From an uncultured Megasphaera sp. (lineage in GTDB: Bacteria > Bacillota > Negativicutes > Veillonellales > Megasphaeraceae): 8,498 nucleotides of DNA. Made by a program: the position numbers and the translations under genes. A model generated the notes under the pieces. That model searched no databases. It was not told the origin of the DNA and saw nothing but the letters and a program-made list of their open reading frames with translations. This document shows, in pieces, positions 1-6,594 of this stretch. The stretch's first letter is position 1. Each line of letters starts with the position of its first letter. The DNA is taken from contig CABQJB010000091.1 in the NCBI GenBank assembly GCA_902464195.1, positions 1-8,498 of the forward strand, written 5' to 3'.

Positions 1-3
1 GTG

Positions 4-35
4 TCGTGGCTAGTGGTTCGTGGCTCGTGGCTCGT
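4..35. repeat. 7-bp tandem repeat, unit TCGTGGC, about 4.6 copies
   Basis: The left edge holds consecutive units TCGTGGC (4-10), TAGTGGT (11-17), TCGTGGC (18-24), TCGTGGC (25-31) and a partial TCGT (32-35). Three units are identical and one differs at two positions. The tract is non-coding, far more G/C-rich than the A+T-rich DNA that follows at once, and ends sharply at an AAAAA run. It may extend beyond the window. Its role is unknown: it could be a slippage-prone microsatellite or the border of the A+T-rich islet. Confidence 0.8.
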
Positions 36-65
36 AAAAACCTGTTATTATACTCGAATAGGATG

Positions 66-99
66 TTATGAAATCTCTCTAGCGGGTTATGTTTCATAA
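66..99. repeat. 8-bp inverted repeat TTATGAAA / TTTCATAA
   Basis: Perfect 8-bp arms lie at 66-73 (TTATGAAA) and 92-99 (TTTCATAA), separated by 18 bp. The right arm runs into the first minus-strand copy of the GYAGAWTA motif. A direct repeat, GTTATG, is also present at 65-70 and 86-91. No T-run follows, so a terminator is unlikely; it could be an operator half-site pair or part of the control region of the downstream gene. A+T-rich DNA makes short symmetries fairly common, so the call is tentative. Confidence 0.45.
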
Positions 100-150
100 T
101 CTGCATATTCTACCTTTTATTAGCAGATTATAGCAGAATATGGTAGAATA
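97..150. promoter_or_regulatory. Iteron-like cluster of five GYAGAWTA motifs, probable operator
   Basis: Five copies of the 8-mer GYAGAWTA lie within 54 bp. Plus-strand copies are GCAGATTA (123-130), GCAGAATA (133-140) and GTAGAATA (143-150), spaced exactly 10 bp. Minus-strand copies are GTAGAATA (113-106) and GCAGATTA (104-97), spaced 9 bp. The arrangement creates overlapping inverted repeats: ATAATCTGC 96-104 with 123-131, ATTCTACC 107-114 with 142-149, and TACCTTTTATT 111-121 with 147-157. One-turn phasing suggests cooperative protein binding on one face of the helix. The cluster sits 45-98 bp before the start codon at 195, whose product ends in a winged helix, so autoregulation is the natural inference. 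A TATAAAAT at 156-163 could be the -10, but no convincing -35 is seen. Confidence 0.6.
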
Positions 151-194
151 AAAGGTATAAAATATATTAACTCAGGAAAGGTGGCCAGCAAATA

Positions 195-1496
195 ATGACG
201 TTAAGAGAAAGTGACACCATAGAATTCAAAGAATCCGTAACAGATGTCATAAAAAAAGAGGTAATTGCTTTTGCCAACAGTAATGGCGGTACTATCTACA
301 TTGGTATCGCCGATGACGGAACCTTTGTAGGCGTCGACAACGCAGATAAATCCATGCAACAAGTTTCAAATATGATCCGTGACGCAATCAAACCCGATGT
401 TACACTATTCGTCAAATACTCCCTTCAGGAAAAAGATAAAAAAACTATTATTGTAGTACAAGTGCAAAAAGGTACTCATGCCCCCTATTACTTAGTCAAT
501 AAAGGAATTCGTCCAGAAGGGGTATTTGTCCGGCAAGGAACTTCCGCTGTCCCAGCATCAGAAGATGCTATCCGCCGTATGATAAAAGAAAGTGATGGCA
601 CCCATTTTGAATCCATGCGCTCACTAAACCAGTCGCTTACGTTCCATACCATGGGAGAAGAATGTCGAAAGCGAAAAATAAAGTTCGGCACTCAGCAGCA
701 AATCACCTTAGGAATCCAGTCCTCAGACGGCGTATATACCAATTTAGGACTTTTGCTTTCCGATCAATGCCAGCATACTATTAAAGCGGCTATCTTTAAT
801 GGTACCAAAAAAGAGGAATTCCAAGACCGTCGCGAATTCTCAGGATCCCTCTTAAAGCAAATGAATGAAGCTTATGAATTTATTAACTTGAACAATAAAA
901 CAACGGCTTCTTTTTCAGGGTTACAGCGAATCGACCGACGAGATTATCCTGAAGAAGCCTTACGGGAAGCCTTGATGAATTCCCTGGTCCACCGTGAATA
1001 CTCATTTAGCGGAAGTACATTAATCAATATTTTCACAGACCGCATCGAATTCGTCTCTTTAGGCGGACTCGTTCAAGGCCTTACCTTAAATGATATTTTA
1101 TTAGGCATTTCCCAATGCAGGAATGAAAAATTAGCCGCCATTTTTTATCGTTTGGATTTAATTGAGGCCTACGGAACAGGTATCCCTAAAATTATGGAAA
1201 GTTATACTGAGCCATCTGCACCTCAACCACAAATCATATCCACAGATAATGCCTTTAAAATCATTTTACCTAATCGGAACTACACCAACCCGGCTATGTC
1301 CAATTTAACACCATTAGAACAAAAAATACTTTTCTACATGGCTACTGCCGAATCGGTATCCCGTCGTGACATAGAAACAAATTTCAAAATTTCCCGCAGC
1401 AAAGCAACGACTACGATACACACCCTGCTGGAGCAAGGCCGCTTGAAAACAATAGGAAATGGTCGCAATCGCCGCTATGCTTTGGTAAAAAAGTGA
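195..1496 (+). CDS. AlbA_2/Schlafen-like, GHKL ATPase-like, winged-helix regulator (COG2865 type)
   Basis: Predicted 433-residue cytoplasmic regulator. Residues about 5-125 form an AlbA_2 (Schlafen-like nucleic-acid-binding) domain, with the entry motif EFKES (10-14), the FANSNGGTIYIGI core (26-38) and VFVRQGTSA (110-118). Residues about 250-340 match the degenerate GHKL-type ATPase domain of this family: N-box-like EALREALMNSLVHREY (254-269), IEFVSLGGL (284-292) and YGTGIPKI (326-333). The serine-leucine-glycine at 288-290 replaces the usual serine-proline-glycine. Residues about 371-433 are a winged helix, with ISRSKATTTI as probable recognition helix and a basic GNGRNRR wing. The ATG at 195 has a strong ribosome site, AGGAAAGGTGG (174-184). 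The frame is intact and full length. Base composition is much more A+T-rich than the genes to its right, which points to transfer. It is convergent with the flippase gene. Family members are usually called ATP-binding proteins or predicted transcriptional regulators, and some lie in defence islands. The ligand is unknown. Confidence 0.88.
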   Translation: MTLRESDTIEFKESVTDVIKKEVIAFANSNGGTIYIGIADDGTFVGVDNADKSMQQVSNMIRDAIKPDVTLFVKYSLQEKDKKTIIVVQVQKGTHAPYYLVNKGIRPEGVFVRQGTSAVPASEDAIRRMIKESDGTHFESMRSLNQSLTFHTMGEECRKRKIKFGTQQQITLGIQSSDGVYTNLGLLLSDQCQHTIKAAIFNGTKKEEFQDRREFSGSLLKQMNEAYEFINLNNKTTASFSGLQRIDRRDYPEEALREALMNSLVHREYSFSGSTLINIFTDRIEFVSLGGLVQGLTLNDILLGISQCRNEKLAAIFYRLDLIEAYGTGIPKIMESYTEPSAPQPQIISTDNAFKIILPNRNYTNPAMSNLTPLEQKILFYMATAESVSRRDIETNFKISRSKATTTIHTLLEQGRLKTIGNGRNRRYALVKK

Positions 1497-1507
1497 TTTT
1501 TCATTTC

Positions 1508-1549
1508 CATCGCCTGTATGCGATGCCATAGGGGCGCCAGATTCTTTTT
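1508..1549 (+). terminator. Weak hairpin after the AlbA_2 gene, doubtful terminator
   Basis: Twelve bases after the stop codon, CATCGC (1508-1513) and GCGATG (1520-1525) form a 6-bp stem with a 6-base loop. The only T-run, TTCTTTTT, ends at 1549, about 20 bases after the stem, and TTTTT also lies just before it, so the layout is not that of a good intrinsic terminator. The remaining convergent gap to 1607 holds only weak symmetries such as GGGGC/GCCCC and no gene. Transcription from both sides may read into this 110-bp gap. Confidence 0.25.
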
Positions 1550-1606
1550 GCCCCATTGGGCACAGACGGCTGCCAGAACAAGCAGCAACGGCGGTTTGCG
1601 TCTTTC

Positions 1607-3181
1607 CTACAAATGTATACGCCGGCTTACTTTCTTCCCGACGACGGGAATCTTTTCGATATCTTCCACCGTGAGGGCCCGGAAGACGATGAGGCCAATG
1701 AGGTAGACTACGGCCGCGGTCATGATAGCGGCGATGGTGGCCACGGCGTTGCCGAAGAGGACGAACAGGGCGTGGTGGACGAGCCAGGCCGTGCCGGCCA
1801 TGGCGGCGCCGGCCAGGAAGAGTTTCCCAATGTAGCCCCACTGGACGCGATAGGCGATGTATTTACGGGCAAAGTAGAGATTGAGCGCCGTAGCGACGGC
1901 CAAATCGGCATTGGTCGCCCAGGCGGCGCCGACTTCGCCCAGCCAGGGAATGGCCGTCAAGTGCCAGCTGAGGACGATTTTGATGACAGCCGCGGCGGCC
2001 ATGTTATACAGCGGGACGGCTGTATGGCCCATACCCTGCAAAAGGCCGCTGGTAATCTGCTGTAGTCCGACGAGGAAGACCGAAATGGACAGGACGCAGA
2101 TGGCCGGTCCGGCTGCCGGCGTCGCATAAAGGAGCCGGGAAATGGGCACGGCCAGGACGGCCAGGCCCAGGCAGGCCGGCACGGTGATGACGTTGGCAAT
2201 ACGCATGGCCGTGTCAGTCCGGTCGAGGATGACATCCCGGTCATGACGGGAAAAGGCCGCCGATACGGCCGGGACGAGGCTCGTCGCCAGGGCGATGGTC
2301 AAGATAGCCGGCAGCTGGACCAGGCCATTGGCCATGCCTGTCAGATAGCCGTAAAGGGCTGTCGCCTGATGGGTGCTGTAGCCAGCTGCTTCCAGGCGCA
2401 AAGGCACGATGAACAAGTCGATGCTGGCCACGGCCGGCAGGAGCATATTGGCCGCCGCTACGGGCACGGCCAGGACGATGAGCCGGCGGATGATGCGCCG
2501 CGGCGACTGGATGACGAAGACGCCGTCATCATCGGGCATGGGTTGGCGGCTGTGACGGTAATACAAGAAAGCGATGAGCAGCAGCCCCGCCGCCGCTCCC
2601 GGGACGGCACCGAAGGCAGCACCGGCAGCAGCCCATTCCAGGCCCTTCGGCAAGAAGACCCAGGCCAGGACGAGCATGGTGCAGACCCGGACGAACTGGT
2701 CTGCCATCTGGGACAGTGCCGTCGGCGTCATGAGCTGCAGGCCCTGGAAATAGCCGCGGAAACAGCAGGCGATGACCGACAGGCTCAGGGCCGGCGCCAG
2801 GACGGCCAGGGCCGGAAAGGCCCGGCTATCGCGGACGATGCCCATTTCGACCAGGCCATGGGCGCCAAAAGGCAGGGCCAGGCCGCAGACGACGGCGACG
2901 ACAGTCATGAAGGCCAGGGTCACATGAAAGATACGGCGGACGCCGCTGTAATGGCCTTTGGCCGCTTCCTCAGCAATCATGATGGACACGGCAATGGGAA
3001 TCCCGGCGCCGATGATGCTCAGGAGCAGGATGTAGACGGGATAAGCCATCTGGTACAGGCCGATGCCTTCGCCCCCTAAGAGGCGCGACAAAAAGATACG
3101 GTTCAGCCCGCCCAGGATCTTGACGACGATACCGGCCACTGTGAGGACCATGGCGCCCCGTAAAAAGGAGTTCTTACTCAA
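1607..3181 (-). CDS. SpoVB/YtgP/MurJ-family polysaccharide or lipid II flippase
   Basis: A 524-residue polytopic inner-membrane protein of the MOP/MVF superfamily, whose members flip undecaprenyl-linked wall precursors or polysaccharide repeat units. Hydrophobic segments run almost the whole length, consistent with the family's usual 14 helices. Family signatures are visible: ILGGLNRIFLSRLLG (22-36), FRGYFQGLQLMTPTALSQ (141-158), a second-half GLLQGMGHTAVPLYN (379-393), and a cytoplasmic tail EDIEKIPVVGKK (506-517) of the SpoVB type. The start is TTG at 3181, supported by AAAGGGG seven bases upstream; an ATG at residue 11 has no comparable site. The first bases overlap the mfd stop by 8 bp, so translation is probably coupled. 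In Bacillus, spoVB also lies downstream of mfd, with spoVT between. MurJ-like lipid II export is a reasonable guess, but an O-unit or capsule role cannot be excluded. Confidence 0.88.
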   Translation of the reverse strand: MSKNSFLRGAMVLTVAGIVVKILGGLNRIFLSRLLGGEGIGLYQMAYPVYILLLSIIGAGIPIAVSIMIAEEAAKGHYSGVRRIFHVTLAFMTVVAVVCGLALPFGAHGLVEMGIVRDSRAFPALAVLAPALSLSVIACCFRGYFQGLQLMTPTALSQMADQFVRVCTMLVLAWVFLPKGLEWAAAGAAFGAVPGAAAGLLLIAFLYYRHSRQPMPDDDGVFVIQSPRRIIRRLIVLAVPVAAANMLLPAVASIDLFIVPLRLEAAGYSTHQATALYGYLTGMANGLVQLPAILTIALATSLVPAVSAAFSRHDRDVILDRTDTAMRIANVITVPACLGLAVLAVPISRLLYATPAAGPAICVLSISVFLVGLQQITSGLLQGMGHTAVPLYNMAAAAVIKIVLSWHLTAIPWLGEVGAAWATNADLAVATALNLYFARKYIAYRVQWGYIGKLFLAGAAMAGTAWLVHHALFVLFGNAVATIAAIMTAAVVYLIGLIVFRALTVEDIEKIPVVGKKVSRRIHL

Positions 3182-6100
3182 GGGAATTCCCCTTTCTCAA
3201 TGATGAAAAGGCCGTCAGCAGTGTCTGGATGAAGGCCAGGACGTCGGAAATGCCGGCCAGGGAGACGCGGACCATGACGGGCATGTTGGGTACGAGGCGG
3301 AAACGGCGGCGCAGGGACGGTTCCAGCTTGGGAAGGTCGGGCATATCGGCGACGCGCTGCCATTTCAGTTCCAGCACGTCTTTCTTCTGGGCGATGAGGA
3401 CCAACCCCAGAGCTTTGGCGTCGAGGCGCGTTTCCGTAACTTGAAGCAGTCTTTCTACAGGCTGGCTGGGCTTGCCATAGCGGTCAGCCAGTTCCCGGCG
3501 CAGGTCGGCCAGTTCCTCTTTCGACGATAAGACGGCCAGGCGCTGGTACATTTCGATTTTCTGGCCGCCATTCTGGATATAGTCGTCGTCGATGAAGGCG
3601 TCGACGTGGATTTCCATGACCGTTTCCGGTGGCGGCGGCGCTGCTTCCTTGCCGTTCTGAGCCTTGGCGATGGCATCTTCCAACATATGGCAGTACATGG
3701 CAAAGCCGACGCTGGCGATATTGCCGTGCTGTTCCCGGCCCAGGAGGTTGCCGGCGCCGCGGATTTCCAGGTCACGCATGGCGATTTTGAAGCCCGAACC
3801 GAGCTCGGTGAATTCCTTGATGGCCTGCAGGCGTTTTTCGGCGACTTCCGACAGGACTTTGTCGCGGCGGTAGAGGAAATAGGCATAGGCCATGCGATGG
3901 CTGCGACCGACGCGGCCGCGCATCTGATAGAGCTGGGACAGGCCGAAGTGGTCGGCGTCGTAAATGATGATCGTATTGGCATTGGCCACGTCCAGGCCGT
4001 TTTCGACCAGGCTCGAACAGAGGAGGACATCGTATTTGCCTTCATAGAAATCGAACATGACCGATTCCAGCAGGCTCCCGGCCATCTGGCCGTGGGCGAT
4101 GCCGATAGTCACATCCGGCAAGAGGGCCTGGAGTTCGTCTTTCATCTTTTCGATGGTCGCGACGCGGTTGTAGACGAAGAAGACCTGGCCGCCCCGCCGT
4201 TTTTCGCGCATAATGGCATCGCTGACGATGCGGGCGTCGTATTCGGTCACATAGGTCTGGACAGGGAAACGGTCCGTCGGCGGCGTTTCGATGACGCACA
4301 TTTCCCGCAAGTTGACCAGGGACATGTGCAGCGTCCGCGGAATCGGCGTCGCGCTCAGGGACAGGACATCGATGTTGGCCGCCCAGGCCTTCCACTTTTC
4401 CTTCTGGGCTACGCCGAAACGCTGTTCTTCATCGACGACCAGGAGTCCCAGGTCCTTGAACTTGACCTTCTTGTTGAGCAGGCTGTGGGTCCCGATGAGG
4501 ACGTCGATATCGCCGGTCAGGGTCCGGGCCAGGATATCTTTCTTTTCTTTATACGAGCGGAAGCGGTTGAGGACGTCGACGTGGACGCCAAAGGGACCGA
4601 AACGTTCCATGAAGGTCTGGAAATGCTGCTGCGACAAGACCGTCGTCGGCACCAGGACAGCAACCTGCTTGCCCGCCGTGACGGCCTTGAAGATGGCCCG
4701 CATGGCCACTTCGGTCTTGCCGAAACCGACGTCACCGCAAACCAGGCAGTCCATGGGGGTCGGTCGTTCCATGCTGGCCTTGATGTCGCGGACGGCTTTC
4801 AGCTGATCTTCTGTTTCTTCATAGGGAAAGGCTTCTTCAAATTCCTTCTGGAACGGCGTATCCGGCGGGAAAGCATAACCCTGGACGACTTCCCGCTTGG
4901 CATAGAGGGCGACGAGTTTCTCTGCCAGGTCGGTAATGGACTTCTGAGCCTTAGCCCGCGTCTTCTGCCAGTCGGAACCGCCCATTTTCTGTAATTTCGG
5001 CGTATCCCCTTCGTTGCCGATATAGCGCTGCAAGAGGGACAACTGGTCCGTCGGCACGTAGAGGATGTCCTTGCCGGCATAGTGGATTTCCAGATAATCC
5101 TTGTGGACGCCATCCATTTCAATGGTCTTGATGCCGATGTAACGGCCGATGCCGTGGACTTCGTGGACGACGTAATCGCCAGGCTTGAGGTCCGTAAAGA
5201 CGTTGATTTCCTGGCCTTTGGCGGCATGATGGCGCAGGCGCCGTTTCTGGGTGCCGAAGACATCCCGTTCGGCGACGACGACGACTTTGGCATAAGGCAG
5301 CTCGAAGCCGTCGTGGATTTCCCCTTCGACGACGTAGACGCCGCCAGGTGTACTCTGGTCATCGTCATAGTCCCGGAACGGCAGCTCATGCTGCTTCATC
5401 CAGGCCTGGAGCGATGCCCGCCGGTCGCGGCTGTTGATGACGAAGAGAATCGTATTATCCAGATTCCGCCAATGATCCACTTCTTCTTCCAGAAGGTTGA
5501 ACTGCTTCTGGAAGCTGGCCATCATCTTGGCGGCAAAGCTGGCCGACGTGTCTATCATCATATCCGGCACGGACTGGGCCATGAGCGACAGGATGAGCTG
5601 CGGCCCCGGGCGCTGGGCCGTGACCAGGTTCTTCCAGGACGCCAGGCGTCCCTTATAGTCGTCGGACTCCTTGAGGACTTTCTTCAGGCCTTCGCGGACG
5701 CGGTTGGGCTCATCCCAGATGATGACGCCCTGTCCGGCATAGTCCAGGAGGGTGTATTTCTCGTCATCCTGGACGGTCAGGGAAATGGGTAGGATGCGGG
5801 CTTTCTCCCGTTGGTCCTGGGACTTCTGGCTGTCTGCATCGAAGGTGCGCAGGCTGTCCAGTTCGTCACCGAAGAATTCCAGGCGCAGGGGCTGCGGTTC
5901 GTTAACGGCATAGATGTCGACGATGTCGCCACGGACGGAAAAATGGCCGCGCCGTTCGACCATGTCGACCCGTTCATAGCCGGCATCGACGAGGTGCTGC
6001 AACAACTCATCGCGGTCGTATTCCTGATGGATGGCCACGTCGATAGCGGCGGCATCGATGCGCTGCGGCGCCATGACGTACTGGGCCGCTTCTTCCGGTG

Positions 6101-6458
6101 CCGCCAGGATCAGGAGCCGGTCACCCTGGCGCAGACGGCCTAAGGCTTCCATCTGACGGGCCGTCCGGTCCAGGCTCTTGGCCGTCGTCGTAAAGACGGC
6201 CTTGTCGACGACGGGGAAATCCAGGACCGGCAGGTCTGGTACCAAAAAAGCAAGGTCCGCCATCCAGGCCGCAGCCTGTTCCCGCGACGGGACGACGAGA
6301 ACGGCCTGCCCCGGTTTTTCCGTCAGGGCCTTGGCGACGAGGGCACTCTTGACGGAACCGCTGAGGCCGTAGATACTATGACAGCCGGGCTGGGAAAAAG
6401 CGGCCACGGCAGAGCGGATATTTTCATCTTGATTCATCCATTGAAAGAATTGCTTCAT
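3174..6458 (-). CDS. mfd: Transcription-repair coupling factor Mfd
   Basis: A 1094-residue cytoplasmic SF2 translocase. It removes RNA polymerase stalled at DNA lesions and recruits UvrA for nucleotide excision repair. Residues about 1-350 are the UvrB-like module, with the degenerate P-loop GLSGSVKS (31-38), normal for Mfd, and the UvrA-contact region around RRGHFSVRGDIVDIY (169-183). Residues about 422-480 are the CarD-like RNA-polymerase-interaction domain (GDYVVHEVHGIGRY, 427-440). The motor follows: Walker A GDVGFGKT (575-582), PTTVLSQQH (604-612), DEEQ (676-679), SATPIPRTL (702-710), ENGLDV (819-824) and QMRGRVGRS (845-853). The C-terminal TRCF domain covers about 945-1045. It is somewhat shorter than E. 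coli Mfd (1148) but complete. The ATG at 6458 has GAGGT nine bases upstream. Motif V reads SSLVENGLD rather than the common TTIIETGID. It has its own promoter and leader, and overlaps the flippase gene downstream. Confidence 0.98.
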   Translation of the reverse strand: MKQFFQWMNQDENIRSAVAAFSQPGCHSIYGLSGSVKSALVAKALTEKPGQAVLVVPSREQAAAWMADLAFLVPDLPVLDFPVVDKAVFTTTAKSLDRTARQMEALGRLRQGDRLLILAAPEEAAQYVMAPQRIDAAAIDVAIHQEYDRDELLQHLVDAGYERVDMVERRGHFSVRGDIVDIYAVNEPQPLRLEFFGDELDSLRTFDADSQKSQDQREKARILPISLTVQDDEKYTLLDYAGQGVIIWDEPNRVREGLKKVLKESDDYKGRLASWKNLVTAQRPGPQLILSLMAQSVPDMMIDTSASFAAKMMASFQKQFNLLEEEVDHWRNLDNTILFVINSRDRRASLQAWMKQHELPFRDYDDDQSTPGGVYVVEGEIHDGFELPYAKVVVVAERDVFGTQKRRLRHHAAKGQEINVFTDLKPGDYVVHEVHGIGRYIGIKTIEMDGVHKDYLEIHYAGKDILYVPTDQLSLLQRYIGNEGDTPKLQKMGGSDWQKTRAKAQKSITDLAEKLVALYAKREVVQGYAFPPDTPFQKEFEEAFPYEETEDQLKAVRDIKASMERPTPMDCLVCGDVGFGKTEVAMRAIFKAVTAGKQVAVLVPTTVLSQQHFQTFMERFGPFGVHVDVLNRFRSYKEKKDILARTLTGDIDVLIGTHSLLNKKVKFKDLGLLVVDEEQRFGVAQKEKWKAWAANIDVLSLSATPIPRTLHMSLVNLREMCVIETPPTDRFPVQTYVTEYDARIVSDAIMREKRRGGQVFFVYNRVATIEKMKDELQALLPDVTIGIAHGQMAGSLLESVMFDFYEGKYDVLLCSSLVENGLDVANANTIIIYDADHFGLSQLYQMRGRVGRSHRMAYAYFLYRRDKVLSEVAEKRLQAIKEFTELGSGFKIAMRDLEIRGAGNLLGREQHGNIASVGFAMYCHMLEDAIAKAQNGKEAAPPPPETVMEIHVDAFIDDDYIQNGGQKIEMYQRLAVLSSKEELADLRRELADRYGKPSQPVERLLQVTETRLDAKALGLVLIAQKKDVLELKWQRVADMPDLPKLEPSLRRRFRLVPNMPVMVRVSLAGISDVLAFIQTLLTAFSSLRKGNSLE
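3189..3195 (-). promoter_or_regulatory. Ribosome binding site that decides the TTG start of the flippase
   Basis: On the minus strand AAAGGGG (3195-3189) lies seven bases before the TTG at 3181-3179, inside the last codons of mfd. This spacing is close to ideal and favours the non-ATG start over the in-frame ATG at 3151. Ribosomes finishing mfd stop only 8 bp inside the next gene, which allows re-initiation. Confidence 0.65.
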
Positions 6459-6483
6459 ATCGTTTTTACCTCATGACAAATTG

Positions 6484-6531
6484 GGGCTGTCGCATGAAGC
6501 CCTAGAAAACAAGGCGGTCCATGCGCAGCCC
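6484..6531 (-). promoter_or_regulatory. Structured 5' leader of mfd with two competing hairpins
   Basis: In the minus-strand transcript, GGGCTGCGCATG (6531-6520) can pair with CATGCG-A-CAGCCC (6496-6484). That gives a 12-bp G+C-rich stem with one bulged A and a 23-base loop. A second segment, GGGCT (6502-6498), can instead pair with the same AGCCC (6488-6484) across a 9-base loop. The two structures exclude each other. Only a weak AATTT follows, so this is not a clear terminator. The leader lies between the promoter at 6559-6588 and the mfd ribosome site at 6472-6468. It could be an attenuator-like element, an mRNA-stabilising stem or a degenerate dispersed repeat. Confidence 0.45.
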
Positions 6532-6558
6532 TTATCGTGATTCAACTGCAACTATTTA

Positions 6559-6588
6559 ATTATATCATAGTTCACTGGCCCCTGCCAG
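6559..6588 (-). promoter_or_regulatory. Probable mfd promoter, extended -10
   Basis: On the minus strand a perfect TATAAT (6564-6559) is preceded by TG one base upstream (6567-6566), giving the extended -10 form TGnTATAAT. CTGGCA (6588-6583) is a 4/6 match to the -35 consensus at 18-bp spacing. Transcription would begin near 6552, leaving a leader of about 94 bases before mfd. The -35 starts within a few bases of the amidase stop, so mfd and the flippase can be transcribed separately from the PHP-amidase pair. Confidence 0.65.
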
Positions 6589-6589
6589 T
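6574..6589. repeat. Inverted repeat ACTGGC-N4-GCCAGT over the mfd -35
   Basis: Perfect 6-bp arms at 6574-6579 and 6584-6589 enclose CCCT. The repeat covers the proposed -35 element and begins 5 bases after the amidase stop. No T-run follows on either strand. It could be a compact operator for mfd or a short hairpin at the 3' end of the amidase mRNA; the sequence does not decide between them. Confidence 0.4.
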
Positions 6590-6594
6590 AGCGA

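Noticed and set aside
1531..1555. GGGGC/GCCCC symmetry after the flippase stop, considered as a terminator for either convergent gene.
   Set aside because: The stem is only 5 bp with a 15-base loop, and no T-run follows on either strand.
1314..1841. Minus-strand frame of 175 codons spanning the convergent gap.
   Set aside because: It overlaps the ends of both real genes in other frames, is Arg/His/Gly-rich without motifs, and has no good ribosome site.
1800..3260. Many copies of GGCCAGG/CCTGGCC, considered as a DNA uptake-type word.
   Set aside because: They fall in leucine-alanine codon pairs (CTG GCC) of a hydrophobic membrane protein and follow codon bias; no fixed flanking sequence or spacing is seen.
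3606..4994. Long plus-strand open frame of 462 codons across mfd, with similar long antisense frames at 2243-3079, 5082-5792 and 6787-7668.
   Set aside because: They lie antisense to well-supported genes, show no family motifs, and their composition (many Asp, Val, His, Gln, Arg) is what third-position G/C bias on the opposite strand produces.
6345..6368. Odd P-loop-like GLSGSVKS in the N-terminal part of Mfd, considered as a damaged ATP site.
   Set aside because: The UvrB-like module of Mfd normally has a degenerate P-loop, and Bacillus Mfd has a similar GLSGS form.
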